This document shows, piece by piece, positions 10,965 to 18,638 of a DNA stretch of 64,000 nucleotides. Position 1 is the first letter of the stretch. Every line of letters begins with the position of its first letter. The notes below the pieces were generated by a model. It was not told where the DNA came from. It searched no databases and worked only from the letters and a program-made list of their open reading frames with translations. This DNA comes from Aved-18 sp964606665. GTDB lineage: Bacteria > Cyanobacteriota > Vampirovibrionia > Obscuribacterales > Obscuribacteraceae. A program made the translations under genes and the position numbers. Location of the stretch: assembly GCA_964606665.1 (NCBI GenBank), contig CAZSHS010000003.1, positions 1-64,000 on the forward strand, written 5' to 3'.

Positions 10965-11414
10965 ATGAATGAGCGATTTGCCATCGAGACTGCTGGAGAC
11001 GGTGCAGACGTAAGTGTTAAATTCTTTGGCAGCTCTATTTATCTCAAGAGTGGTGATGTGACCGCTGTTATAAGAATTGGTGATGACGGTTATCCGGGTG
11101 TTGTTAGTGGTAACACGCAAGGCGAGGTTCGAGTTTCTTTGCCAGAGCGCAATCGTGCTGCTGGAGTTCTGTGGAAAACGTTGAATGAAAATGACAAAAC
11201 TCAGCGTATTGTTTTGGCCGATAGAGCACGAATAAGTATTGGTGGCAAAGAGTTTGTTTTCAAAGAGAAAGCTCCTTTCCACACTGTTGTGACTCCAGAG
11301 TTTGGGCTGAAAAGTTATCTACTTAAGTTCAACGGAAACGATATCAAATTTGATACCAATCTTATGGGCGTGGATATAAGTGCTACTGGCGAGGTTATGC
11401 CGGAAGTATCTTAG
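10965..11414 (+). CDS. Hypothetical protein fragment, beta-rich (149 aa)
   Basis: This ATG-initiated ORF codes for 149 residues rich in beta-type alternation (for example VSVKFFGSSIYLKSGDV and ARISIGGKEFVFKEKAP). There is no convincing ribosome site before the ATG, and the frame stays open upstream to 10911, consistent with being an internal piece of a longer reading frame. Its stop at 11412 is followed by related coding sequence in the next frame. I do not recognise the family; it may not be expressed on its own. Confidence 0.4.
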   Translation: MNERFAIETAGDGADVSVKFFGSSIYLKSGDVTAVIRIGDDGYPGVVSGNTQGEVRVSLPERNRAAGVLWKTLNENDKTQRIVLADRARISIGGKEFVFKEKAPFHTVVTPEFGLKSYLLKFNGNDIKFDTNLMGVDISATGEVMPEVS

Positions 11415-11587
11415 ATTCGATAAAAGATTTTGACAAAACAGTTTCGCCTCAACTACTGGAGACTGTAGATCATGGAGAACTCGTTCGAGTAATAGAGTAT
11501 TTTCCAAAAATCATAAACAGAAGCAATCGATTTACCGCAAATAATGGTGCTGTTTCAAGAAGAGGCTCGGCAATAGACATAGATGAT

Positions 11588-11797
11588 ATGCAGGGCGGCA
11601 ATCTGAACACGTCATACATTCAAAATATGACTTTTAGAATGTTGAAAGAAACCGGTCTGAGTGACTGGGAAGCCTGGCGTTACAGTTGGTTTACCGGTCT
11701 TACTGCAAAAGAGCGATTGAGAATGACTGACGATGAACTCAAAGGTCATTTCGAGCAAGTGAAAGCCGAGAGAGAAAAACTTGAACCCCAGAAATAA
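11588..11797 (+). CDS. Hypothetical protein fragment (69 aa), end of the broken tail
   Basis: The first ATG of this frame is at 11588, but the frame is open and coding-like from about 11400 (reading ...SILDSIKDFDKTVSPQ...), so the ATG probably is not a true start. The C-terminus is helical and charged (KERLRMTDDELKGHFEQV). It most likely is the last part of the product interrupted upstream. No family recognised. Confidence 0.35.
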   Translation: MQGGNLNTSYIQNMTFRMLKETGLSDWEAWRYSWFTGLTAKERLRMTDDELKGHFEQVKAEREKLEPQK

Positions 11798-11801
11798 ATG
11801 T

Positions 11802-12173
11802 CTAATGTTTGTTTTTGATTTGAGCGTCCCATTTTTTTGCTTCATTAGTGCAAGCTTCCGAAGCTAAATGCAGACCGCCAAGAATGGCTCCAGCAGATGC
11901 TATTGCAATTATCTCGGGGGTTTCAGCCACGACGGCAGCAGTGGTTAATCCTAAAACAGCGACTGCTTCAAATCCTTTGCGCGGGTCTTTTTTGATTTCT
12001 TCCACAACGCTATTTAGCATTGAAGGACCATGTTTTTGAAAATCACCAATAGTCATTTTGCCAAAGGCATAAGCATCTTCGAATAAATTATCGATGGCGC
12101 GCATACCAGGCGACTGAGTATGAATTGAATTTACGGAATCTGATTTTGCAAATTGATTTTCGGGGTGTGACAT
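11802..12173 (-). CDS. Small hypothetical protein with hydrophobic C-terminal half (123 aa)
   Basis: A clear AAGGAG ribosome site lies 7 bases before the ATG at 12173. The first 60 residues are polar; residues about 70-105 are Ala/Val/Ile-rich (AVAVLGLTTAAVVAETPEII, then IAIASAGAILGGLHLA) and could form a helical hairpin or membrane insert, followed by a charged C-terminus. It converges on the broken tail of the giant gene with only 4 bases between stops. No family recognised. A role linked to the giant protein cannot be shown from position alone. Confidence 0.65.
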   Translation of the reverse strand: MSHPENQFAKSDSVNSIHTQSPGMRAIDNLFEDAYAFGKMTIGDFQKHGPSMLNSVVEEIKKDPRKGFEAVAVLGLTTAAVVAETPEIIAIASAGAILGGLHLASEACTNEAKKWDAQIKNKH

Positions 12174-12273
12174 TTCGCTTCTCCTTGAATTGCTAATCGC
12201 AATATCAATTTAAGCGAGCACTTGCTTGGAAGCACTGTTCAATTACACAGTCTTATTTTGAGCGTAGACCAAT

Positions 12274-13308
12274 CTAGCATCTCCCGTAATTGCTCATGAT
12301 TTGCTCAGCTTGGTTTAAAAAATCGTTTGCTTCTTGTGGGCGTTTTAGCTTAATTAACAAATCGGCATATGCCTTCAGTGAAACGGCATAGAGTGGAGGA
12401 AAGCCAGCGTTTTTTCTGATTTTGCAGCACTGTAGAAAAAAATCCTCTGCATTATCATATTGATTTAAATCTACGTAAACACTGGCCAGGGAAAATGCAC
12501 TGGCTGCCACTTGTAAATGATTTTCTCCCAAGACTTCTTTTCTTAGGCTGAAGGCTTTTTGGTATAAGAGCTCTGCCTGGGCGAATTTTCCCCATGATTT
12601 GAAAAGGTCACCAAGCAAATTGAATCCATCTGAAACTAAAGGATGTTTAGGCCAGAGTTCGTTTAGTTCAAGCAAAACTCCCTGGCGCAACAACTCTTCC
12701 GCTTCATTGTAACGGCCTTGTTTATAGTGCTGCATAGCAAGATGAATCAAGCCGAAAAACAGTTGGCTCGTGTCGTCTATGCTAAGAGTCGATATATCAA
12801 TTTTTAAGAGCGATTGAGCACTTTTGAAGTGTGAGTCATCGAAGTCACCTTTTGGGGCTAAATCGAATGCCTTTCTTTTCACTATCGCCAGGGCAAAATG
12901 AGTAATTGCCACCACTTGGTGATCACGTCCAAGTTTGTTTCTATATGCATAAAGACTGATATTCAGAATTTTTTCTGCTTGGTCAAAGTTCTGCTGGGTA
13001 AAATAAAGTCCTGCCAAATAATTATTCAACTCGATTGTTTTTAAGTCATTTTCGCCATACTGAATTGTGCATAGTTCGATCGCTTTTCGGTAACAGGCCT
13101 CGGACTGAGTGTATTGATTTTGCACACGGTATGTAATGCCCAAGCAATGGTGAATTCTAATGAGGGCATCTACTATCGGCTGGCTTGGTTCAGCTTTCGT
13201 TAACTCAGCAATGATTTGTTTGTAGTAATTGACCGCGCTTTCATACTCTTTGTTGCTATGACAAAGAATGGCCATTTGCTCAAGCTCATCAATACTTTTG
13301 AAGTTCAC
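12274..13308 (-). CDS. Tetratricopeptide repeat protein (kinesin-light-chain type)
   Basis: 344 residues made almost wholly of TPR units, with the A-x-x-x-Y-x-x-A-I/L spacing visible repeatedly, for example YTQSEACYRKAIELC, FAQAELLYQKAFSLRKE and YDNAEDFFLQCCKIRK. No signal peptide or membrane segment is evident, so a cytoplasmic protein-interaction scaffold is likely. Its start overlaps the end of the ureohydrolase gene by 4 bases (ATGA), so it is the last gene of a five-gene minus-strand operon and is probably translated by coupling. The specific partner is unknown. Confidence 0.85.
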   Translation of the reverse strand: MNFKSIDELEQMAILCHSNKEYESAVNYYKQIIAELTKAEPSQPIVDALIRIHHCLGITYRVQNQYTQSEACYRKAIELCTIQYGENDLKTIELNNYLAGLYFTQQNFDQAEKILNISLYAYRNKLGRDHQVVAITHFALAIVKRKAFDLAPKGDFDDSHFKSAQSLLKIDISTLSIDDTSQLFFGLIHLAMQHYKQGRYNEAEELLRQGVLLELNELWPKHPLVSDGFNLLGDLFKSWGKFAQAELLYQKAFSLRKEVLGENHLQVAASAFSLASVYVDLNQYDNAEDFFLQCCKIRKNAGFPPLYAVSLKAYADLLIKLKRPQEANDFLNQAEQIMSNYGRC

Positions 13309-14399
13309 GACAGGTCAATAAGCCTAGTAATATGGGCTCGGCGCTCCTTGAACTCCTGGCGAGCCTTCAAATAAGTGATGACCATTAAGGCAAGACATTT
13401 GCCTACATGGCGTTCGCTATCATCTGTGCCAAGTGGAGGTGCCGCCTCGCTCAGGTGCAAATATTTGGTATCTAAACTAATAGCCATAGTATGAATATAT
13501 TGTGCTGCATCCTGGGGACTTATACCAAATGGGGTGCGAGCGCTAGACGGCATGTCTTCAATTGCGTCCATATCTAGCTCGATTGCAACTGGATGCACGT
13601 CTTGCAAATATTGGCTTGCTTCTTTTAAACAGTCCTCAAAAGTGGTTTTTTTGCGAATGGCAAAATCTTCCCAGGAGAGCTTGAGGAAACCAGCTTCGTC
13701 TAAGCGTTTGAGCATGTCGAGTGAGTTATAATTTTCGTGCAAACCTAGCACACAGTATTTCTTTAGGTAGCCAGCAGCGTGAGCATATGTAAAACCGTTG
13801 CCACTATGACGTCCTTCCATCAAGCGAAAATCAGCATGAGGGTCACAATTAATAACTGACATACATAGTTCTTTTTTGCCGGTTCTTTTGCGTAGCGATT
13901 TTAGAACGCCTTCTATTATAGGAAAGGAATTATTGTTGCCACCCCCTATTACAATTGGCTCAAGTCCAGCATCGGCTATTGCTTCAATTATTGGTGCCAC
14001 ACGTTCGTCCAGTTTTTTACACAGCTTGCGCAAATTGTCTACGTCATCACTTTTTGCTTCAAGCATTAAGTCTTCGACTGCAACTTCGCCCAGAATCAAC
14101 ACTTTATTTGGGTCCATTAGAGTGTTGTGTTGCATGTTGAGAAAATATTGAAGAAAGGCATCTGGGCCTTTATTAGAACCAGCGCGTCCAAGATTGGCTC
14201 TAGGACCTATATCTTCGGGTATAAGCAAAATGCAGTGAAGGACGCCTGCCTTATGTGCTGCATCAAGACGAGCTTGCAATGTTTGCAATTCTTCCGTAAC
14301 CTTGATACTTTCGCCAATTTTGCTTTCACCACAACGAGAGCTTGTGTGCTTGGCCAGGTCGGCTTTAGTGTAGAGTTTTGCGGTGATACTAGTTTCCAT
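13305..14399 (-). CDS. Ureohydrolase (arginase/formimidoylglutamase) family protein with an altered metal ligand
   Basis: 364 residues with the arginase-fold signatures in order: PEDIGPRANLGR near 61-72, GGGNNNSFP at 152-160, CDPHAD at 185-190, RHSGNGFTYAH near 197-207 and ELDMDAIED at 274-282. In active family members two Mn(II) ions are bound by a His in the GGxH motif, the DxHxD motif and a DxD motif. Here D186, H188, D190, D276 and D278 are present, but the GGG motif carries Asn155 where His is expected. The text is closest in style to the formimidoylglutamase-like branch, though substrate cannot be assigned. It sits between threonine aldolase (18-base gap) and a TPR gene (ATGA overlap), suggesting an amino-acid-related operon. 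Confidence 0.8.
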   Translation of the reverse strand: METSITAKLYTKADLAKHTSSRCGESKIGESIKVTEELQTLQARLDAAHKAGVLHCILLIPEDIGPRANLGRAGSNKGPDAFLQYFLNMQHNTLMDPNKVLILGEVAVEDLMLEAKSDDVDNLRKLCKKLDERVAPIIEAIADAGLEPIVIGGGNNNSFPIIEGVLKSLRKRTGKKELCMSVINCDPHADFRLMEGRHSGNGFTYAHAAGYLKKYCVLGLHENYNSLDMLKRLDEAGFLKLSWEDFAIRKKTTFEDCLKEASQYLQDVHPVAIELDMDAIEDMPSSARTPFGISPQDAAQYIHTMAISLDTKYLHLSEAAPPLGTDDSERHVGKCLALMVITYLKARQEFKERRAHITRLIDLS

Positions 14400-14417
14400 T
14401 CAAGTCTCCCCAAAAGT

Positions 14418-15473
14418 CTAATCTATCGCTTTGGCAGCAAAAATTAGCGTAATATTTTTGATAATCTGAGCTACTTCTTCCATGTCGGCTTTGTCTAGCC
14501 CATAATGTGTAACTGCGCGTGCCATGCGATTTGGCATTGACGATACAAGCACGCCTTGAGCTTTTAATTGTTTGTGAAAATCGATTTTTAGATCTGCTGG
14601 CAAATTTACATCAAAGAAAATCATGTTGGTTTGCACACTTTCTGGGTCCAATTTTATACAAGGAATCTCAGCTAGGCACGAAGCGAGATAGCGCGCATTT
14701 TGATGGTCTTCTTCTAAGCGTGTAAACATATTGTCTATTGCGTAGTTGCATGCAGCAGCTAAAATTCCTGCTTGACGCATTCCACCACCAAGCGCTTTGC
14801 GAGCGCGTTTTGCTCTATGTATAAAAGATTTGGTACCACATACTATAGAACCAACTGGTGCAGCAAGTCCTTTGGAAAAACAAAGTTGCACGCTGTCTAC
14901 ATATTTAGTGAAGGCTTGAAGCGGCTGATTCAATGCAATAGCTGCGTTGAAGAGTCTTGCGCCATCTAGATGTGTTGCCATTTTGTGATTGTAGGCGATT
15001 TCTCGAACTTCGCTTAAATACTCGGGCTTGAGCACTTTGCCGTCTTGAGTATTTTCCAGGCATACAAGTTTGGACACGGGACAATGGACATCGTCCATGC
15101 GAACAGCGTTTGAAATATCTTCTAGCAATAAAGTTCCATCGTTCTGATTTTCAAGCACACAAGTGTTTACTCCCGCAAGCGATGCTGCACTTCCCTGCTC
15201 CCAGGCAAAAATGTGTTGTTTGCGACCGACTATTATCTCGTCGCCCCGGTGTGTGTGCGCCAGGATAGAAACAAGATTTCCTTGGGTTCCACTCGACACA
15301 AATAGAGCCGCTTCTTTGCCAGTTAGAGCCGCGCATTTTTCTTCCAGGGCGTTAATGCTTGGGTCTTCGCCATATACATCGTCACCCACTATAGCTTCTG
15401 CCATCACTTTGCGCATTTCGGCGCTGGGCAAAGTTACTGTGTCACTGCGTAAATCGAATATCTTTTCTGTCAT
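14418..15473 (-). CDS. ltaE: Low-specificity L-threonine aldolase
   Basis: 351 residues, the usual length. The N-terminal FDLRSDTVTLPSAEMRKVM, the GDDVYGEDP motif at 30-38 and the PLP-lysine motif CFSKGLAAPVGS (Lys201) are diagnostic of the fold-type I threonine aldolase family, which cleaves L-threonine or allo-threonine to glycine and acetaldehyde. HLDGARLFNAA at 168-178 carries the PLP-ring Asp. Its start overlaps the stop of the glycerophosphodiesterase gene by 4 bases. Cytoplasmic. Confidence 0.93.
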   Translation of the reverse strand: MTEKIFDLRSDTVTLPSAEMRKVMAEAIVGDDVYGEDPSINALEEKCAALTGKEAALFVSSGTQGNLVSILAHTHRGDEIIVGRKQHIFAWEQGSAASLAGVNTCVLENQNDGTLLLEDISNAVRMDDVHCPVSKLVCLENTQDGKVLKPEYLSEVREIAYNHKMATHLDGARLFNAAIALNQPLQAFTKYVDSVQLCFSKGLAAPVGSIVCGTKSFIHRAKRARKALGGGMRQAGILAAACNYAIDNMFTRLEEDHQNARYLASCLAEIPCIKLDPESVQTNMIFFDVNLPADLKIDFHKQLKAQGVLVSSMPNRMARAVTHYGLDKADMEEVAQIIKNITLIFAAKAID

Positions 15474-16204
15474 GATTTCTCCAGTTCTTTGATGGATTGG
15501 ATAAATGCCATTAGATTTTCGGGATCGTCACTAACTATGCCGTCCACTTCTAATTTTATTAAGCGGGACCAGTCGCGGTCTGTGTTTGCAACCCAGGCAA
15601 AGACTTGAACAGACCCACTTCGTGCGTCTTCTAAAACATCGTCATTAATATGGTCTTTTTGAGCATGAAAATAAGTGGTGCCTAAATCGGCACAATAATC
15701 TTGCACCGAACTTGGTGCGCCTACCATTAGCAGTGCAGTTTGAATTCGACCTTTCAATTTTTTCAGAACTCTGTGATCGAAAGAACTAACTACTACTTTG
15801 TCTGTGTCATAGCCCTCAAGCTGCGCCATCAATTCTTCTTCTATATCTTCATAAGAATGAGGAAGATTTTTAATTTCGATATTGAGCATTATTTGCCCAG
15901 AAACTAGATCCAAAACTTCTTGCAGTGTTGGCACTTTTTCATTTTTGAAAGATGAGTCGAACCAGGCTCCAGCAGATAGTCTTTTAATTTCATCCAAACT
16001 GCAACTTGCAACCGATCCAAAACCATTGGTGGTGCGCGAAAGATCCTGGTCATGAAAAACCACCAGTTCGCCAGACTGTACACGTTGAATATCAAGTTCT
16101 ATAGCATCCACACCAGCTTCAAGACTTTGTCTGAAAGCCGACATCGTGTTCTCCGGCGCCCACACTTTGCCTCCTCGATGGGCAATGATAAGCGGTGTTT
16201 GCAT
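15470..16204 (-). CDS. ugpQ: Glycerophosphodiester phosphodiesterase
   Basis: 244 residues with the GDPD catalytic pattern: HRGG at 9-12, PENT at 17-20, ELD at 36-38 and HD at 51-52. The family hydrolyses glycerophosphodiesters from phospholipid turnover to glycerol-3-phosphate and an alcohol. No signal peptide, so the cytoplasmic UgpQ-like type fits better than the periplasmic GlpQ type. It lies one base downstream of the preceding unknown gene and overlaps the threonine aldolase start by 4 bases, in a coupled operon. Confidence 0.92.
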   Translation of the reverse strand: MQTPLIIAHRGGKVWAPENTMSAFRQSLEAGVDAIELDIQRVQSGELVVFHDQDLSRTTNGFGSVASCSLDEIKRLSAGAWFDSSFKNEKVPTLQEVLDLVSGQIMLNIEIKNLPHSYEDIEEELMAQLEGYDTDKVVVSSFDHRVLKKLKGRIQTALLMVGAPSSVQDYCADLGTTYFHAQKDHINDDVLEDARSGSVQVFAWVANTDRDWSRLIKLEVDGIVSDDPENLMAFIQSIKELEKS

Positions 16205-16205
16205 C

Positions 16206-16709
16206 CTAGATTATATTCAGAGATTTTTGCGGTTTGATGAAGCCCATGTCGACAGTGACTATAAGCTTAGGCGGCTTAACTTCAATTTTTTCAAGCGGCA
16301 CTTCAAGTCCATGTTCGACTCCAAGCAGACCGTCGATTTTTTTCAGCACAAGAACTCCCTTTTCTTCTGCTACATCAAAAGTCACTACATTTTCTTTCTT
16401 GATAAAAATATCGCCAAGCTTTTCTTTGGTGGGATGCTCATTGGTTATTTTGATCGTATTTGAGTTGCGAGTAATTTTTACCACTGCCGCTGAAATCGCT
16501 TTGATGATTTGGGGAACTGCTTCGTGCGAGCCAAATGTCTCGACTAAAACACGCTCAACCAGGCTGCCTTCGATTGGCTCATTTTCAGGACGCTGATGCA
16601 AAAACTTGATTACGCCCGAAAAAGGATCGGAAGCGCTATTAACGATGCGCTTGGCCTCTTCAATTACGGCTTGAGCGTCGAGCGATGTATTTTCGATGGT
16701 CACTGACAA
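16206..16709 (-). CDS. Hypothetical cytoplasmic protein (167 aa)
   Basis: First gene of the minus-strand operon that continues into glycerophosphodiesterase. The N-terminal half is helical (AQAVIEEAKRIVNSASDPF); the C-terminal half is a run of beta-strands (TFDVAEEKGVLVLKKIDGLL, then VPLEKIEVKPPKLIVTVDM). No signal peptide, no membrane segment, no recognised motif. Confidence 0.75.
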   Translation of the reverse strand: MSVTIENTSLDAQAVIEEAKRIVNSASDPFSGVIKFLHQRPENEPIEGSLVERVLVETFGSHEAVPQIIKAISAAVVKITRNSNTIKITNEHPTKEKLGDIFIKKENVVTFDVAEEKGVLVLKKIDGLLGVEHGLEVPLEKIEVKPPKLIVTVDMGFIKPQKSLNII

Positions 16710-16822
16710 ATCCCCGCATTTAGTTAGTTGGCAGATTTTACTACATTTATATGTCTGGAATTAGCACATTTTAAGTAAGCTATAAGCTTGATGTTTGCTC
16801 ATTTTGACCGCTTTATGCTGGG

Positions 16823-16852
16823 TTGTGCAGGCAAGATGCTCTAAAATACTAT
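16823..16852 (+). promoter_or_regulatory. Candidate sigma-70-type promoter for kdsB
   Basis: A TTGTGC box at 16823-16828 is followed after 18 bases by TACTAT at 16847-16852. Transcription would begin near 16859, leaving a leader of about 23 bases before the GTG at 16882. This supports the GTG start over the upstream TTG at 16795. Match by eye only. Confidence 0.4.
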
Positions 16853-16881
16853 GTTTAACCGCTTCAGTGAGAAATGCAAAA

Positions 16882-17646
16882 GTGTCTTTGAATTCAGATC
16901 AAGTAGCTATTATCATCCCCGCAAGATACGCCTCTACTCGTTTTCCGGGTAAACCGCTGTGTTCGATTAATGGAACAACAATGATAGAGCATGTCTACAA
17001 GCGTGCTCAAAAGTCGAAGTTGGCATCAAGCGTAATAGTAGCTACTGACGATGAGCGCATAGCAAGGGCAGTTGAGGCATTCGACGGTAAGTATATTATG
17101 ACTCGCTCTGATCACGCCACAGGCACTGACAGGCTGGCTGAAGTGGCAATGAAAATGCCCGAAATCGAAGTGATAGTGAATGTGCAGGGAGACGAACCTC
17201 TAATTGACCCTGCCAATATCGACAAAGCAATTGAGCCTATATTGAGCGATGCTAATGTCAAGATGTCCACTCTGGCCTATGAGATGACGCAAGAGCAAGA
17301 AATGCAGAGTCCTCAAATAGTTAAAGTGGTGCTCGACAACGACGGATTTGCCCTTTATTTTTCGCGTGCAGCTATTCCTTTTTATAGGGATAATACTGAT
17401 GACTCAGTAACAAGACTGGGACATACTGGCTTATACGTGTACAGGCGTCAGTGTTTGCTCGATATAGCCAAAATGCCCGTAGCTAAGCTAGAACAAGCAG
17501 AACAACTGGAGCAATTGAGAGCCTTGCAAAATGGTATTAAAATCAAAGTTGTTGTAGCGAAGCGGGCAGCTCCAGCAGTTGACCTCCCAGGCGATGTTTT
17601 GAAAATCGAAAAAATCATGAGCGAGTTAGGAGCTGTATCGAAATGA
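16882..17646 (+). CDS. kdsB: 3-deoxy-manno-octulosonate cytidylyltransferase (CMP-KDO synthetase)
   Basis: The conserved start IIIPARYASTRFPGKPL, the NVQGDEPLI motif and GHTGLYVYRR identify KdsB, which activates KDO with CTP for lipopolysaccharide inner core synthesis. The frame is open upstream to a TTG at 16795, but those 29 residues (MLILTALCWVVQ...) are unlike the family; a GTG at 16882 gives 254 residues, close to the usual 245-260. The stop overlaps the next ATG (ATGA), so the two are co-transcribed. Its presence implies an outer membrane with KDO-containing lipid. No other LPS gene lies nearby. Confidence 0.93.
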   Translation: MSLNSDQVAIIIPARYASTRFPGKPLCSINGTTMIEHVYKRAQKSKLASSVIVATDDERIARAVEAFDGKYIMTRSDHATGTDRLAEVAMKMPEIEVIVNVQGDEPLIDPANIDKAIEPILSDANVKMSTLAYEMTQEQEMQSPQIVKVVLDNDGFALYFSRAAIPFYRDNTDDSVTRLGHTGLYVYRRQCLLDIAKMPVAKLEQAEQLEQLRALQNGIKIKVVVAKRAAPAVDLPGDVLKIEKIMSELGAVSK

Positions 17647-18455
17647 AAAAGCAAAAAATAAGTCTCATTGCTCTGTCATTGATTCTCTCTGGTCTTTCAA
17701 TCGCACCAAGTATCGCTGCACCGTTTAGACAAGGCGATTCGCGCCTACCCAGATATGCTCCTGCAGGGGCTAAGAATTTGGCTCCGGCAGGAACAATGGA
17801 TCCTAAAAATGTGCCAGATTTTGCTGCCAGTCAAAAAGATTTGAACTCCCCATCGAGTTCTGGAACGGGAACAGCATTGCGAGCTGATTTGTCTTCTTCA
17901 ACTGTGCCAGTATCCACCAGATTTAAATTGGTTCTAGAAAGTGCAGTCGATGCGCGAACAAGTAAACCTGGTGATATTTTCGAAGCGCATGTCAAAGACG
18001 ACATGTATCTTGGCACTACACTTTTGTTACCTCGCGGAACGCTCGTGCGTGGAAGAGTGGCAAACGTAGTGAAGCCTAGACTTTTGAGCCGAGCAGCAAA
18101 AATTGGACTGCGTCTTGAACAAATGGTGACACCAGCAGGTGATGTTACACCGCTTGATGCCATGCTCGAATTCAAAAAAGGCATGACAAACAAAAGAGGC
18201 GAATTGGATCCTGGCACCAGCTTTGGTACCAGAGTAGAAAAGAATGTTCGCAGTGTCACTGGAATTAGTGAAGATGGCAAAAACAATAATGCATTACTTG
18301 CTGCAAACATAGCCACTCTTGGAGCCCCTGCTGTAGCCACCGCACTTGGTAGTTCGGCAATTGCCTTGTTTTCTCAAGGAGACAATGTTAGCCTCGCTCC
18401 AGGACAAGAGTTAGAGTTGCAACTGACAAATGATCTTGGTGTTCAGTTAAACTAA
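17643..18455 (+). CDS. Secreted hypothetical protein (270 aa)
   Basis: A clear signal peptide (KKQKISLIALSLILSGL... cleaved near SIAA) is followed by a Pro/Ser-rich linker and a beta-rich domain from about residue 95. This domain has the pattern GTLVRGRVANVVKP...AKIGLRLEQMVTPAG, which resembles uncharacterised secreted proteins of several environmental phyla. The Gly/Ala-rich stretch near 220-245 may be membrane-associated. Overlap with kdsB (ATGA) suggests an envelope role, but no function can be assigned. Confidence 0.75.
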   Translation: MKKQKISLIALSLILSGLSIAPSIAAPFRQGDSRLPRYAPAGAKNLAPAGTMDPKNVPDFAASQKDLNSPSSSGTGTALRADLSSSTVPVSTRFKLVLESAVDARTSKPGDIFEAHVKDDMYLGTTLLLPRGTLVRGRVANVVKPRLLSRAAKIGLRLEQMVTPAGDVTPLDAMLEFKKGMTNKRGELDPGTSFGTRVEKNVRSVTGISEDGKNNNALLAANIATLGAPAVATALGSSAIALFSQGDNVSLAPGQELELQLTNDLGVQLN

Positions 18456-18507
18456 CCTAGTTGGCAGGAAGTGCTAAGTTTTGGCAAAAAAACTGAGATT
18501 TGGCGAA

Positions 18508-18559
18508 ATATGCTACTCAGTTCATAAAAAAGGCTCAAAAATATGCCACTCAGTTCATA
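18508..18559. repeat. Two 19-bp direct repeats in a convergent intergenic region
   Basis: ATATGCTACTCAGTTCATA at 18508-18526 recurs as ATATGCCACTCAGTTCATA at 18541-18559 (18 of 19 identical, 33 bases start to start). They lie between the stops of two converging genes, each copy followed by an A- or T-run. Function unknown; not a clear hairpin terminator. Confidence 0.6.
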
Positions 18560-18638
18560 TTTTTGATTGGCGGATTGGCGCTGTGCATTTTTGGACCAGC
18601 TAGGACCAATCTTGGATCATTTTCGACTGGCTATCGAC

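Larger units (their letters stand above)
10855..11797 (+). pseudogene. Frame-broken 3' tail of the giant gene (or decayed downstream gene)
   Basis: After the TAG at 10852-10854 the same frame stays open for 34 codons to a TAA at 10957. The coding-like text then continues in another frame from about 10950 (ORF 10965-11414) and again in a third frame from about 11400 to 11797. Joined by a one-base insertion in the A-run near 10953 and a one-base correction between 11354 and 11412, it would give about 315 residues with even composition. Either this is real decay of a longer C-terminus, or assembly/sequencing errors hide a longer protein. The stretch has no recognisable domain. Confidence 0.5.

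Noticed and set aside
11341..11412. Programmed -1 frameshift joining the tail ORFs
   Set aside because: No X-XXY-YYZ slippery heptamer lies in the right frame in the overlap region and no clear downstream stem was seen.
16234..16596. 120-residue plus-strand ORF opposite the 167-aa operon gene
   Set aside because: Ser/Thr-rich composition typical of an antisense shadow, and the minus-strand gene fits the operon spacing.
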